A stretch of 64,000 nt of DNA, from contig NC_086254.1 of assembly GCF_021018805.1 (NCBI RefSeq), positions 25,419,300 to 25,483,299 on the forward strand, written 5' to 3'. This stretch comes from Prinia subflava (lineage: Eukaryota > Chordata > Aves > Passeriformes > Cisticolidae). The notes beneath the pieces are model-generated. The model did no database searches and was not told the DNA's origin. It saw nothing but the letters and a program-made list of their open reading frames with translations. Of this stretch, positions 24,100-38,221 are shown piece after piece. Position 1 is the stretch's first letter. Every line of letters begins with the position of its first letter. The position numbers and the translations under genes are program-made.

Positions 24100-24950
24100 T
24101 GACAGAGCAGCTGTCTGGCATAACCAGAGCTGCAGCTGGATAGTCCCAGCTCTGCTCATCCTGCTGTTTTTCGTAAGGAGTTTATAAATACACACTGCTG
24201 CTCGTGCAGTGAGCTGGGGTCAGGATTTTGTGGGCTGTTGGAGTCCAAAGGCTCCGTGCGTTCCCAAACCCGCGCAAGAACCGCTCCCAGCCAGGAGTCT
24301 CCAGCTGCCGGCGGTGGCTCCGCTGCGGTCCTGGCACAGCTTCCTATGCTTTCTATACATTCCAAACAATAGAATATTCCCAACAAACCCACCAGTGGCA
24401 GCTGCCACCAGTGCTTCAGGAGAGTGGTCCTTCACCCTCCATCCAGGGCTCTGCAGCGATGTGCTTGCTCAGATGCTCTCCCACAGCCAAGGGAGACGTG
24501 TGTTAGTGCTCATCCTAAAACCAGCTGCTCCTGGGGGCTCGTGGATCACACAGGAGTGTCAAAGCTTGGCCCAGCGGGATCCCTTGACCTGACCCAGGGG
24601 TTTCAAGTGGAGCTCCTTAGCCCAGGGAGCCTCCTAAGGGCTGTGTTCCCATACAACCCGAGCCCAGAGGTTGATGCCGCTGCTCAGACCTCAGCTTTGG
24701 ACGTACAGACACAACTGGATGGGAGAGCTGGAAAAATGTAGTAGTTTTATTGAAACAGGTTTTGTCAAGCTGGCAAGTGAGCCCAGTATGGAAATAATGT
24801 GGCTTCAGGCTTCTTGCAAAGCGGCATCACCCCAGAGAGAGCACTCAGGGAGAGCCCAGGCGAAGCAGGAGGCAGGGTCTGCACGGCTCTGCTCACGCCT
24901 GGGGAGCTGGTGCAGCAGCAGCAGGTCAGCGTTCCCATATATGGGAAAAC
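24100..24950. promoter_or_regulatory. Candidate enhancer: CAGCTG E-box cluster, MCAT and CArG box
   Basis: Five CAGCTG E-boxes lie within 420 bp (24108, 24133, 24302, 24399, 24522), with a CATTCCA MCAT/TEAD motif at 24358-24364 and an exact CArG box at 24935-24944. This combination (E-box, TEAD, SRF) is typical of muscle-type enhancers. The local sequence is moderately GC-rich, which raises the chance rate for CAGCTG. No coding exon is recognised here, and the several overlapping open frames on both strands have no family features. Confidence 0.35.
24932..24947. promoter_or_regulatory. Palindromic CArG box (SRF site)
   Basis: TTCCCATATATGGGAA is a perfect 16-bp palindrome whose centre, CCATATATGG, matches the SRF consensus CC(A/T)6GG exactly. 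Confidence 0.5.
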
Positions 24951-27900
24951 CCTGCTCTAATTTTTAAAGCTGTGTGTTGTGGCAGTGCTGAATATGGGAA
25001 TTTTATAAGCAGAGCCGAATGCTTGTTATGTTCATCTGGATGCCAGCATCTGGCACGCTGTCCCTGTGGTTGCCAACGTGTGCTTGCAGTCTTTGTGAAA
25101 GCAGGTTCTCAGTGTTTTCCCACCTCTTTAGGATTTTCTGACAGCTTTGTGAACAAGGGATATGGCACAGTGGAAGGCACAATGCTGAGATGCTCTAGAA
25201 AAGCAAATGACCAGAGGGCCTCACACATGGGACATTTTGCATCAGTAGTTTGGTGGGAGAGCCAGGAGATAAGAATGAGCATGGCAGCAGTAAATGTGCT
25301 GGTTCAGGGGCCTTATTTGTTAATACATATTATCTTGGTATTATTTGGATTTGCACTGAGCTCATCCCTTTACTAATCTGAGTGCTTTACTCTTCTCCAA
25401 GCTGTTGCTGGCTGCCCATACAGAGAGTAGACAAGCAGCCTGTCGTTTCTGTAATTCTTGTAATCTAATTACTGCCTGCCAGAGCAGCGAGGAGCTTCTG
25501 CTAAAAATCCATGATGTACTTACTGCCTTGATGCACATGTCTGATCTGGAGTAAGGATCAGCCAAAAATGTCCTGAGAGCTCCTGGCCATATCAGGAGGC
25601 TGAGATGCCTCTGGGACTATGATCACGGTTGAATTTTTCTCTTGGTTGCAGTTCACCTGTGTGTGAGACTCTTAATAACAGCAATTAAAAGCCTGAGGAA
25701 AATGGGAAGGACACAACCACGTCACCTTTAGGACAAGGTAGCTGTTTGTGAACAAGATGGGCAGAGCTCCCCTCCAGGCACTACGTAGCATTTTGGGTGC
25801 TCTAAATCCACTCATTTGGGGTTTCATGTTTGTGTGTTTTTAAGGTAAAAATAGAACATTAATTGTTATTTGTAAAGGGCTGGAGTCTCTCTACTGAACA
25901 GCTCAAGTAAAGTTAATTCATACAGTAGTTACTTTACTCAGAAGAGAGTGCAGTTTGCTACCCCTGCCCTGCTGACCACTGGTTTTGAGCCAGCAACGTT
26001 CAGAAGTGCCTGGTGGTGCTGTTTGTGGCTCCTCTGGTGTTTATCCCTGGATTTGGGGTGGCAGTGAAAACTCTCCTTTGATGCCAGCCTGCCTACTCCA
26101 GTAGCAGAAGAGCCAGCCATGAGCAGGATGTGAATCTAGAAACTTTTTTCTGAGTTTGTTTAAAACCAGCCATTTTGCAGCTGTTCCAAAAACCCAGAAA
26201 TGAACCCACCCTGGCCATTCTTGGCGGGCTCCAGTTATTGCCAGCACGTTTTAGGGGCAGCACATGTGGGAATGTGCCATTTTCTCAGGAGCTGGAGAGG
26301 AAAACATTGCAGGTTCTTCCTGGCTGGAAAAGAGGGATGCAGCAAGCAGCAGCTAGTTGCAAAATAGCCGCTTTAAAGCAGAAGCTGCCTTGCTCTGCCA
26401 AAGCTGAAGGGCCAGCCCCAGAATGGAATGCTTATAAAAATAAGATGGTAACCATGCAGCAGAGACAGAGAGAGACCAGGAAGTTTCAGTGTTACATACA
26501 GCATGATACTCTGCTTGGAAAAATATTGTCACAATTGTAGAGATACGGGCATGGATCCATAGTTGAAAGGCATAACCCAGTACCTATCATTAGGGTGATT
26601 TCAATCTCTCATTTCCAATTTTGTCTGTGGAAGAAAACTCTCTTTGGCTTGGGAATTCTCATGTGAAATGTGTAGCCAAAGGAGATGTGTCTGGGGAAAA
26701 GTTTGGAGTAATTGGCTAAGGCTGGTTTTAAATTATAGAGGGGGAAAAATTTGTCTTACACCATCTGAAAACATAACAGTGTGTTGATTTATTTAAAAAT
26801 TTACAGGATGATGGATTTATTTTAGTTTAACCATGTTGATATTTATGTGATAGTTTGGATTTTCAGCAAAGTGAAAGAAAGTGCTTCTTTCATGCAACCT
26901 GATGAGGAAATAAAAACATGACAGCGACCTTTGAAAACATGAATGTTGCAGCTTCTCAGTCACCCTGCAAAACAGTGGGGTATCTTGGTTTTCAATACTT
27001 AGGAAATCTTGCAGTGTGTACAATGGTTTTTCTCTTTGTTTTCTATAGTGGAATCTGATTTCTGTCATCTTGAAGACAGGCTATTCCTTGAGCTCTAATT
27101 GCATCCAGAGAGAGAAGTTTCTGCTGGGAAGGAAGTTTCTATGGGATGTAGAGATGCAAGAACTAATAATGTAAACTCTGTGACTTCATTCTCCTTCAGC
27201 AGGAGCCTCGGGGATGCCAATGTGGGGCACCAGAAAAGGGGACAAACCCAATCAGATTGTGCTGGGTTTACATTTCCCCTGATTGTGCTCTCAACTGGGA
27301 AGATGTTAAGTTTGAACACTCCTCCAGATTCTCAAATTATTTAGGAATATGTAGTCACAGTGCTAGAGAGGGGGTGCATTACAATTCCTTACAAAACTGT
27401 GAAAAAGTGCTGAAGCATTACTTATGTGCTCTCTCTGGTGCTCCCCCTTCCCCATGGAGCACACAGACACTGAATTTTCATCTTTACCCATTAAAGGCTA
27501 CTTCAGCAACAAAAAAATCACTTTCCCACTTTATAACAAAACTGTCACTGCTGAAAAGTGAGTTGGGTTGGTGAGCTGGCTCTTTCTTTTGAGTTTACAG
27601 GTGAGCTGTGTCTTCTTGTGGGATTCCTGGCAAGAAATAAATGACATTATTATTCCAACAATCCATTTACTTTCCTCACCGTTTTGCTCTTACCACAGTA
27701 GGGACAGAGTGGTTCACCTCTGGGGTAGTTACTTGCAGGGCAGACAGTTTGTTTGGAGGGTATTCCACATGCATTTTCCAGCATTTTATGCTTTGTCTTG
27801 AATCTTCAGCCCCTGAATTTCAGTGGAGCAGATGCACCCAAAGTGAAATTACCCCGTGGGTTCTGGTTATTTGTGTTGTGTCAGGCTTTATCAGTGTCTG

Positions 27901-28224
27901 CAAAAAATGCTTTTCCAGCTCTGCATGGGGTTCTGTGTGTGTTATGCTGAAGGTTTTGCAAACCCTACCAGGGCTGGGAAGCACGGAGAGGACACCCAGC
28001 CCTTGACTGCATTATTTGGGTCCAGCCGTCCTCCTTTGCAGCCCTGATATTTGATAAGTTGTATTGCTTTATATCACCAGACCCTGCTGTGGTTCTGTGC
28101 AAAGATTTTCCACTTCTGCTCTCCCCTATCTTTAATAGATAATGCTTTGAGAGCGTTTTATTTATTACAAAGACCTTGGTTGACATGATTCATCTTGGCA
28201 AGCACTGAAAAAACCCCCAAAACT

Positions 28225-28276
28225 TATATATATATATATATGTATATATATACACATATATGTGTGTGTGTGTGTA
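28225..28276. repeat. (TA)n/(TG)n compound microsatellite
   Basis: Alternating TA dinucleotides with one TG interruption run into a CA/TA stretch and then an uninterrupted (TG)n run, about 52 bp in all. It is probably length-variable between individuals. Confidence 0.95.
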
Positions 28277-30349
28277 TTTTTATGTCACCTTTATGAGCTG
28301 TACTAAGAGTAGGAACTGGAAGGTGGTACTTCTGTCAGAGATGTTTTTGTTTACTTTACAAGCAAGACAAAACTCTTTAGAACCAGCAAAAACTAGGTCT
28401 AACTCAAATAGTTTAAGTAAACAAAGATGTTTCTCTTCTGTGAGGAGGTAGATGTGTCTGTGTAAGGACATGGTCCCTATGGAGTCTGCCCTGCCACAGA
28501 GTATAAATAAAAGGAAAAAAAATACAGTGGAAAATAAATAAAAAATAAAAATGAGGAGGTTTGTTACTCTTGCCTGTGGAGTGTCTCATCATCAGGACAT
28601 GGTTGGTTGGTGTGTGCTGGATGCTGCTTCCCAACAGCTTTTCCCTCACTACATCTTCCTGAGGGATAACAGCAGATTCCTCCTCTGCATGTGGGGCCAA
28701 AGAATTTCAGTTTTCCCCCCAAAATGAGGTGAGGGCAATGTGCTCATGCCAGGAGCAGGCTGTGTGTAGCAGCGTGCTGAGTGTCCCCCTGCCCCGGTAA
28801 ATCTGTGCCTGGGTGAACCAAGGGGATATCTCAGCCTCTTTTATTGATGTACTCAAAGGCCAGGTGACCTTTGTCACTTAGCAGCTTTATTGTCCCCTGC
28901 TCCACCTCGGGTATCACCTGGATTTCCAGGAAGTCAATGAAAACCTTCTGAAGCCTGCAGGACAGAGGTCATCTTTCAGAGGCATCCTAGGAAGTTTCTT
29001 TCCTGAGGAAAGGATTTTTTTCTTGTTAAGAAGCTTGTAGCTCTATTTAAACTTTTCTTTTTGTAGTCCATAAAGGCAGGAGGAAGATGTTGTAGCCTGA
29101 CTGCACAGCCTGCTTTGTACTGCTTGAAAACAAATTGTTTCCCTTGACCTTGGTGGGAGCTAGGATGAAGTTGCAGCAAAGGAATAGAGTTTAAAATATA
29201 GGGTAGAGGGTTATGCCTGCCCCCTTCTAAATCTGTGATACCACTAAGCTTAAGAAACTTCCTAAAAGGTATTTTGTAAGGAGCCTAAACAGTGGCAAAG
29301 ACTGGTATTTTAATTTTAATAGATTACAATCGTTTGTCTAGGCAGAAAATTTAATTCATTCCTGCATCAAGCTTTATTTTTGGCTCATAAGACCTAATGC
29401 TTTTAAAAAAGTCCAGTCTTGATTTAAAAGCTGTAAGATGTAATATAAATACTTGGAAATGCAAGCAGCAACATTAATTTATTTTAAAAAAGTAACAGAA
29501 AAATGTAATCTTTGTGATATTATCAGCATGCCAGATACCATATCACCTGAAACTTCTTGGGAGGTTTTCTTACAGCCCTCTTAGCTCAGACCCTGTGTGC
29601 ATCAACTTTTGCACATTTTTCAAGTCAGCAAGGCTGCAAACAAGGATTTAGGGACTGTAAAGTTGTAAACTTGCAAAGGAGAGACAGTGGCGTTAGAGAA
29701 AAGGGACTCTGATATTTAGTTTCTTTTTCTTGGCATTATTTAGACTCCCAAATGACAACGTTTCTAATTTTCTAGCACAAAGGAGGCTTCATGCTGTTCA
29801 GGATCTGCTGTAAAGTTCTAGTACAGATCATTCTGTATCCCAAACAATTTATCTAGTTCAATGATATTTTTATTTCACAGCTACAGTTTATAGGCCCTAG
29901 TCTAATAGCTGGTATTTTTGGAAACCTCCCGTTTATCTAACAATAAGAGCCAGGATGGAATATCAGTTTCCACTTAGATTTTCCTGAATTCTCTCCCATT
30001 AAATCAATAACATTATTTTTTAGATTAAGCTTTCTTTTGCTTTTAAGGAGAAAGGCTAAAAAGGGAAAAAAAATTAAAATTCTATTTAAAACAAATACAG
30101 AGACATAAAAGGAAAGAAAAATGCCATTATTTTCAGATAAGTTAAATAATCAGGGTGGGTTTTGTTACAACATTTACATCATAAAACGTGATTTTAATCA
30201 AAGGAATGTAACTGATTTACAACATGCACTGTGAGTGCTGGGAGTACATGTGAGCAGGCCATTGTAACTTTAGTTTGTGTACATCAGTCTCACGTCTTAA
30301 ATCTGAGCTCTTGGGAGAGGGGCCGGGAGGCAGCAGAGGGAGAATCACA

Positions 30350-30601
30350 TCAGAAAACTTCTTTTGACAAACTGACTTCCAGAAAATAACAAAGTGCTGC
30401 CTCCCGGTTTTTCATTAGTCCCAAGTACCTGAAAGGAGCTTTCTGCAGATGTATAATCATCGCAGTAGCACTTTCATTTCTGTCACAGAGGTCTAAATAA
30501 ATGAATTGGCCATCTGCAATTAATTCACATTGTACAAATAGTTTGAAGACTGAGTCGTCTGTCTTCCGAACAGAGCGATCTATTTTTAGCTCCTCAAGCA
30601 A
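30350..30601 (-). other. Unrecognised 83-codon open frame with protein-like composition
   Basis: The minus-strand frame of 83 codons has a balanced, protein-like residue composition, unlike the Lys- or Pro-skewed chance frames elsewhere in the window. I recognise no family. There is no clear acceptor or donor pair and no neighbouring exon. On the + strand the same DNA holds an exact MEF2 site (30580-30589). A conserved noncoding element that is open by chance is the favoured reading, and a short unannotated exon is the alternative. Confidence 0.2.
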
Positions 30602-33600
30602 GCCTGTTTTGTGTTCTTTGTAGAGTCAGCGACATTCTTTCAATTTTTCAGCTTAATTAACACAAAAGAAATTGTAATCTGAGAAGGCAGCAGAAACAAG
30701 AGCCCCCTGAAAAGCATGAATTTGCAAGAAAGCAGAAGACGACAGCTTTGCAAAAGATAGATGGCAAAATAAAAAAAAGAAAGAAAGGAAAAAAAAAGCT
30801 CAGAGCGGTTTGTGGTTTTTGGGCTGGACACTGTATAGGCTAAGTTGTACATAGTTTGTTGATTTACAGTGAATGCTCATGGGTTTTGCAATTAATTTGG
30901 GGTTCTTTATTCTGAAAATGGTGAGAGCCACAGAAAGAATGTTTTCACGTGAGACACAACTAAAACAGAAGAATACTTGTGAATAAAGCAGATTTCTGTA
31001 GAATTTCTTACACAGAACCTGGGTGTGAACCTTGGTGTGCGTTTCCTGGGTGGTTGAGGGAACACTGAATCCCCTCTGGATGGACTCTGCGTGCTCACAG
31101 TTGTAGATAAATCTTTATTCCAAGATTAGACATATTCATATACATGCAATTTTTATTAGAATCTTCTCCTGACAGATGTAAAAATAACACGAGATGGATT
31201 CTGTACTGCTTGAGTTAGAAAATTTGTAGTGATTGTTAGAGAGAAAGAAAGCACAGCTGACTGCTCACAGGGATTTGAGTTAAAATGTTAGTGCTAAGTA
31301 AAAAAAAGGGAATGAAAAGCTGAAAAACTCAGAACAACTGCAATCAGTGAATGTTCAGCAGTGCTTTGAAGTAACAAGATTTTTTGTGCCTGCTGGCAAA
31401 TGCTTTTTTGTTTTAATGTAATACCCATAATATAAATATACAGCATTAGCATTTTTTGCTAATTTTAATTTGCTGTGTGCTAATATTATTCATGCATAGC
31501 GTGTGAGCTTCCCGAGTACATATCTTTGTAAGGGTCCATTTGTGGGTGCTTTTCTGAAATACGCAAACAAAAGGAGGAACAATCCTAAACCCTCTCCCTC
31601 CCCTCTCTGAATCCAGGGAAAGAGCTTGAAAGGCTGAAATACAACTCCAGAAATCTGGTGTGTGCTGCAGCACAGGGAGCAGGGACACGAATTCCTGCGT
31701 GAACCGGTGCATCCGTAGCCTTGTGTTCCAGAGCCACGTGTGCCCTGTTTTAAAGTAAAATGTTGTGTATTTTCTTTAGAATTATCTAAAAATACAGCCA
31801 AGTTCCCAGTGAGAGCCTTTTGTTGTAGGTGTGGCAGATAGAGTCACCTCAGGGGTTCAGCTGGATGTCCTGGTTGAGATGTACCTGAATCTGGACCTTC
31901 TGAAATCTGGTCTCCCTGTGTGGAAACTATTCCCCTGAGTATCAACTTCTTATCTGGTTCCTTCCCAAAACGGTGTCTGAAGAAGTTGTATCATACATCA
32001 CAGAAAAAAAAAATTGCAGAAAAATGGTTTGTTTAATAAGCTGAACTTAGTTCCCAGAACTGTAAGTACCTTTGAGTGGATCAAGTTAAAGCAGAAGCCA
32101 TGACTGGCTTCTAATTAAAATACGATTAATTATTCAGTTGTTGCAGAACTGGGCTCCTGCAGGATGCCACCAACCTCTCCAGCTCTGACCAGTTCTGCAA
32201 TACCCCAGCCTTTCCTCCCAAATTAAGCACTGGGGGAGATTCCTTTCACTGCTGAGGGTTTGGATCACTGTATACTTATTTTTCCTTTGCTGCAGAAACC
32301 TGCTTTGTTTCCCCTGTATAAATGAAAAGTGCTGTTAGTGGGGAGGAGGAAGGACATCCATGTTCTTGGTAAGAAACACTAAGAGAGTTCCAGAGCTGCT
32401 GCAAAGCCCCTGGGGAGGATTAAGGGGGTGTGTGCGATGCAGAAAATAAATGGGAATGGTGAGCAGTGGTGGGACATTGGTTTGCTCACCTGGAAATTCA
32501 GAAAACACGAATAAAGTAATTTGTGTCATTAAAAGCTGCCTCACTCACTGCCACTGATTTTCCCAGTGCCAGACTGATACACAACCCTAACTACAGGTCC
32601 TATAAAAGCCATTTATCAACTCTGAAAGATAGTGATGAATATTAAACACTATCAAAAAATCAGTTTGCATCCCTTTGCATGAATTTGCACTGGGAATTTT
32701 CCCCACACAAAGCTAAAGGAAGTAGAAGGAACTGTCAGTATCATCTTTTTCAGTGTTTGTAACAGGCACATCTAATCAATGATCTGGGGTTTAATTATTA
32801 TTTGAGTTTCAGTTGTAGGAGTTTTCCATTCTGAGCAATATGCAGACGTGCCTTTTGTGTTTAAGTGCTAAATGCACACATACTAAGGTGTTTGAAAGGC
32901 TTCACTACTTCTGATGTTTTTTCTTTTAAGGATTTGTGAGTATTCATTAAACAATTTCAGTAAGTTAAAACCAGTGAGATAGGTTTCTGGGATTTTTGTA
33001 CCCTTAAAGTTGAATTTTTGGATCTTTGTTGAAGGAAAAGTAAACTTATTTTTTAAAGTATATTAAATACTATAATGGAACAGGAAGTATGTCCTAAAGT
33101 ATGTTTGTTTTAAGCACTGTAAGAAAGTCTATTTAAGGATCCTTCTGTAAGGATGTAAATTCTGAAATACCTATTTAGTGTAACAGTTGTAAAATATGTG
33201 AGGTAGTCAATCATACCTTTGGCTTTTATACCCAGCCGGGTTGCTTGCCAACATAAACAAAGACTTGAAGGCTTATTTTTTAGAAGTTTCAGACAGAATC
33301 CAGTGAACCTTTCACTTAATTCATAATACCCTAAATATTAATTACTTCTAAAAATATTCAACCAACCAAGACTGTAGTTTCTAAAAACAGCATGAAGGTA
33401 TCTTCCACTCCATCCATTTTATTCACGTATGATCCTCAAATAAATAAAATATTTCCTTCTTTTTTTTTTTTTTAACCCAAGACACAATCTGTTGATCATT
33501 TCTTTAGAAGGTCTGCACCCAGTGTGTTTTGTGTTGAGTCATAAGTTATGTCTGTAGACCACTGCATTGTTAAATAACAGTAAATATTCTTTGCTGCTGA

Positions 33601-36600
33601 ATCACCCATGGGAAGGACAGACACAGCGCCCGGGCTGCGGGCACTGAAGCAGAGGGACAGAGTGCTCCACGTTGTTAAGGTTTCGAGAGAATTCTTTAGA
33701 TAATTGGCTGTCCACAGTCCTTCTCCATACCCTTAGCCCTGACAGCAGCCTCCCCGATGGAATGAGGAGGAGTTTGTGATCAAACCTTGCACGAGGAGTT
33801 GTGCACCGTCCCCTCGCAGCGACTGCCGCTGCGGTAGCGGTGTCAAGGACCGTGTGACACCAGCATTGCCACCAGCCTTGAGAAACTGCCTGGCCCTCTT
33901 CCCATGAGCAATGCCCAGGAACCAAAGGCAGACAGAGTTATCCCATCCTTTTGTGTGCTTTTCTCCCCACTCTTGGTCTTCCTGAGGGGCTCTGGCAGGA
34001 GGCTCTCAGCTCCTTGCAAGCCACACAAGAGATATGTAGAGAATATAGGAGGAGGTTTCCCTGCTTGGCATTTTTGGGTTTCATACATGTAACAACGTGA
34101 GTTTTCTCATTATAGTAATTCCTTCTGCCAGGAAGGAGAACTCCTGGTTCCTCAGCACCTCTTGCCGTGTTGCTGCAGAGCCCAGCAGGCAGCAGAGGGA
34201 GCACAACAGTCCCTTTTCCAGTGCCATGGGATAGCAGCGCTAATTGTGTGTAAAACAGCAACGAGAAATGGGAGAGAGAAGAGTGAAAGACATCTTGGTT
34301 GGCAGCACACTGGAAGCAGATGAAAGGGCTGGAGGGAACAGGGTAAATGTCTGATTATTAGGGAATGAGGAGCTAAACATGGCATCTTAATATGGCACAT
34401 GGCAAGAGGCCAGATCTGTTAGTTCGGAGATCTTAACTTGATTCCAATATTTGGTGTTGAGCAGGATGAAAAACCAGGAGGGGAAGGTTTTTTTTGGGTT
34501 CTGGTTTCGGCAGCGATGGAATCTCCTGAGGAGCAATTTTAGTGCCGTGGCATCCAACCCCAGATTCTCATCTTGTAAGACCTTAGGATCCAAGCCACAA
34601 CTCTCTACAGAATAATGTGAGTGCAGCTACAAAATGTAGTCAGCAGATCGTGGCTCTCTGGGAACAAAATGTAGCATTGACAACTGGTATTCATATCAAG
34701 AAGAGTGAGAATTTACCTTCTACTCCTGATTTAAAATGTGTAGCATCTCCAAGGTATCATTTTCTCATGCTCTGCATTAGATGTGTTTATGCAGTACCAG
34801 AGCTAGGAGAAGTTTCTAAAATATAAGTTTTCTTAGGAATCAACTGCATTAATGACTTTGTTATATCTTGAAGATATAAATGAAAGTGACATTTATGTAA
34901 CAGATTTTCCAGTATAAAAGCCAAAGTCTGCAGGCTAAAAACACTCAGAAGCCTTTACCATGAAAAATTAGAACAATCATAGGTTAGATGAAATGTAGAG
35001 AAAATGTGGGGCGAGATGGGTGAATCTACTGCTTTTTCATTGCTTTTTTCAAGTGGAATGGCTTGCGTTGAAGTTAACTTTTTACTACTTAAGTAGATCA
35101 GGTAGTTCATAGAAAAATATTTCAAACTGCTTATTTTTGTAGCTTTTTTAATAAGAAAACTTCAAAGAAGTTTGTTTTAGAGTAGAATTCGAGTAATGCA
35201 GGCAAGGTAGTTAAAAAATCCCTCACTGAAATGTAGTTTGAAAAATAAAATTTCATGGCACCTATACAAGTATTTCTATAGATCCTTATCTGTAAGAGCA
35301 GCAACATATTTCTTTTTTTAATTAAAGATCATTATAATTGCTAATGTGTGATTGTTTGGGGGCATATGTGAGTCAAACTGTGGTTTTGAGAACACAATTT
35401 TTGAGAACACCTTCACCTTAACCAAATCCTTTGCACTGTGCTGTAACATCTGTGCTGAATTAAAATACAGGTTTAATGTTGGAGATGCCCTGTGTCCTTG
35501 CCAGGGAGGGGAGCACCTCCAAGAGGACAAATGAGAAAGCTGGGAATCATCCAGAGCAACTGAGGGAAAGAATTCTGTGAGATGTGACTGTTTTGCAGAG
35601 AAACAGATGAGCAGGTCTGGAAAGGAACAAAAAAAAAAGAATCTTTGAAGCCAAAGCAAAGGGGAAGAAGAGGGATTCCAATTATTTAGGGAATAGGCGC
35701 TGTCTCACAAAGAAGTAAAACTTTCTAGACAGAGAGAGGCAGAATCATTGTTGCTAGGAAAGGCATAATCAGGCTAAGAGATTAATTTGAGCCTGTTTGG
35801 TTTTTTCCATGTTTTTTTGCCTTGCTTATGCATTTTTGTTAGCTTTTTAATTGTTTTGGACAGGCAAAGTTGGGGTATTTTTGAAGACTTTGGACTCTGT
35901 GTTTAAGAGGTTCCTTTACTAAGCCTTTATTGCTTTCTTATCAGCCCTTTAAGGACACTGTTGGAAAACCAGAGTTTCTCACAGATCGTTAACCTTACTG
36001 AAACGTACTCAAAAACCTGTCTCCAGAAAATTGTTCTCCAAGTGCTGATGTGCCCAGATAGTGGCTTTCCATCATGAGGTGCTCTTCAGCTGGGTCTTCA
36101 AAGGTAGTGATTCATTCTGTGATGTGTATCTGTCTAGACACGAGAACTTGATGCAATAAAAAGGTTTCTTGGGTATTAAGAGACTGAAACAATGACATAA
36201 TTGTTGTTAGGGCAGGAGGTCTCGAGCCATGGTAGGTTGTTTCTGTCATGTCTTATTCCATCTTTTCTTTATGCAGATCAGTTTGGAGTGTTTGCCAGTG
36301 AACCTCTGTCCTTCTGCCACCTCTCACCTGGTCATTGCAGACTTCATATTGATGCTTCCATAAACAGACCTGCTTGAGGACACTCTTTGGAGCAGGGAGA
36401 TCCTACAGTCCATTTTTTAGCTGGTGGAAGCACTGCTTCAGCACTTCACATTCTTAATTCCATGATATAAACTCAGTTTCAACTCTCTGGTAACAGGAAC
36501 TCTTTTCTTCATCCTTGGGAAGGAATTTCTTAGCCTTTTTAACTTTACTTTTGAGCAGTTGTAAGCATATACACATCACTGAAAAAGAGCATTCTTGCCA

Positions 36601-38186
36601 GTTGCTGCTGCCCAGTTTGATCTCGTGGCTGGTGTGTCTTGGATTGGGTCACTGTCCCTACACCCAGCAGCTCTTCCTGCCTTCCCTCCAGTGCAGCCCA
36701 CACTGACCCACAGAGAGTCAGAAGTCAAATCTTTCTAGCCTGCTTTCTTTCTTCCAAACCAGCTTTTAGGTTGGAGAAGAATCAGTTCTTTTTATTTCTG
36801 TGCTGAAAGATGGTGTGTGCTGGTCATGGTGGTTCTTTCTGCTTCAGGCCATTGTCTCTCAGCTGGGTTCAGAGTGCTTTGATCCACCACTGAGGGTATG
36901 ATACCAAATAAATGTAAACAAACCTTATAGCCAAAACTGTGTTTGTAAAATGAAACGTGGTTATCATTTTCACGGAGAACTATTTTTGGTGTGTGTCACG
37001 ATTGCATTGGTCCCTTTTGCCTGCCAGAATTGTGAATTTATAAACTCCCTCACTGGTCTCCTCACTCGAGGGAAGGAAAACCAGGAAACTGAAACTCCAT
37101 TTTTCTTTCAAATGAGTATTAATGGCAAATGTTAGGAGGTACTTGCTCAGCATTGTAATAATATACATGTCCATTTATGAGATGGTCCAGACAGAAAAGA
37201 GGATTAGGAATACAGAATTTAAGACTGAATTTGAAAAGGCAGCACAGGAACTTCAGCTCCCAAAATATCCTCTGAAAGTTTTGCTTTATTTCACACTGTC
37301 GGCCAGGATTCTCCTTACAGCACCACAATATTCATAATAAAGAAATAAATTAAATCCACCCCTTCCTGTATGGCTCACAACTCACAGCACTGTGCATGCT
37401 CAGCACATGTGTAGTTTTGATAAAGAGACATTATCAAGCCTGAAATCATTTTAAATAAAACAAATAATGTGGCTGCCCAGCACTTCCTCTGGAAGTATTT
37501 CCTTGGACAAATCTTCCTTAACTCTCCCATGCATGGAGTTAGTATATATATCCTTCAGTACAGAAAGAATGTTTCAGGCTCACTGTACAGCTGTGTATTT
37601 TATATATAGAGTGTGAAGTGCAGGAGGGCCCTGCCTTCAGGGACTGCCAGGGCTGGGGGATCCAGCAAAGCCCAGGTGCCCCATGGCACAGGGTGGAGGG
37701 GACAGGAGTCCCCTGGCTGTCACCCAGGGCTGGGGCTGAGGGCAGGGTGGGTTACAGCCACTCCTGTGTTTTGTGGGGCTGCAGAGGTGCTGGCAGCAGG
37801 CTCAAAGCCACCAAATCCCTGCAGCATCCTTGGTTCCCTGCACGTTCCACGGCCTTTCCCTCAAACGTGGGAATGCTGGCGTGGCTGTGACCCCTCTGAG
37901 CAGAGGGAGGAGGCTCTCTGTGAGCAGGGGGGGTTTTGGGGAGCTCCTTCTCTGGGGATGACTCCGGAGCGGGTCCAGGGCTGAGGGAGCTCCTGGCCCA
38001 GAGCTCCGGGGGCTCGGCCGTGCTCGTTCTGTGTTTGCACAGCGGAGACGGAGCTGTAAAAAGCCGATTGCTTCAGAAGGGAACAGGTCACAGTTAGACA
38101 AGGGAGCAGTGGAAAAACAAATTCGTTATTGTAACACCAGAGAGCATAAAGCAAACGGGGAGTGACCCGTGGAAGAACACGGCACT

Positions 38187-38221
38187 GGGTTCCTGTCCTG
38201 GTGGGTTCCTGTCCTGGTGGG
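38187..38221 (+). repeat. 16-bp tandem duplication, 2.2 copies
   Basis: GGGTTCCTGTCCTGGT is present twice in direct succession followed by a three-base start of a third copy. It is a small recent duplication. Confidence 0.9.
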
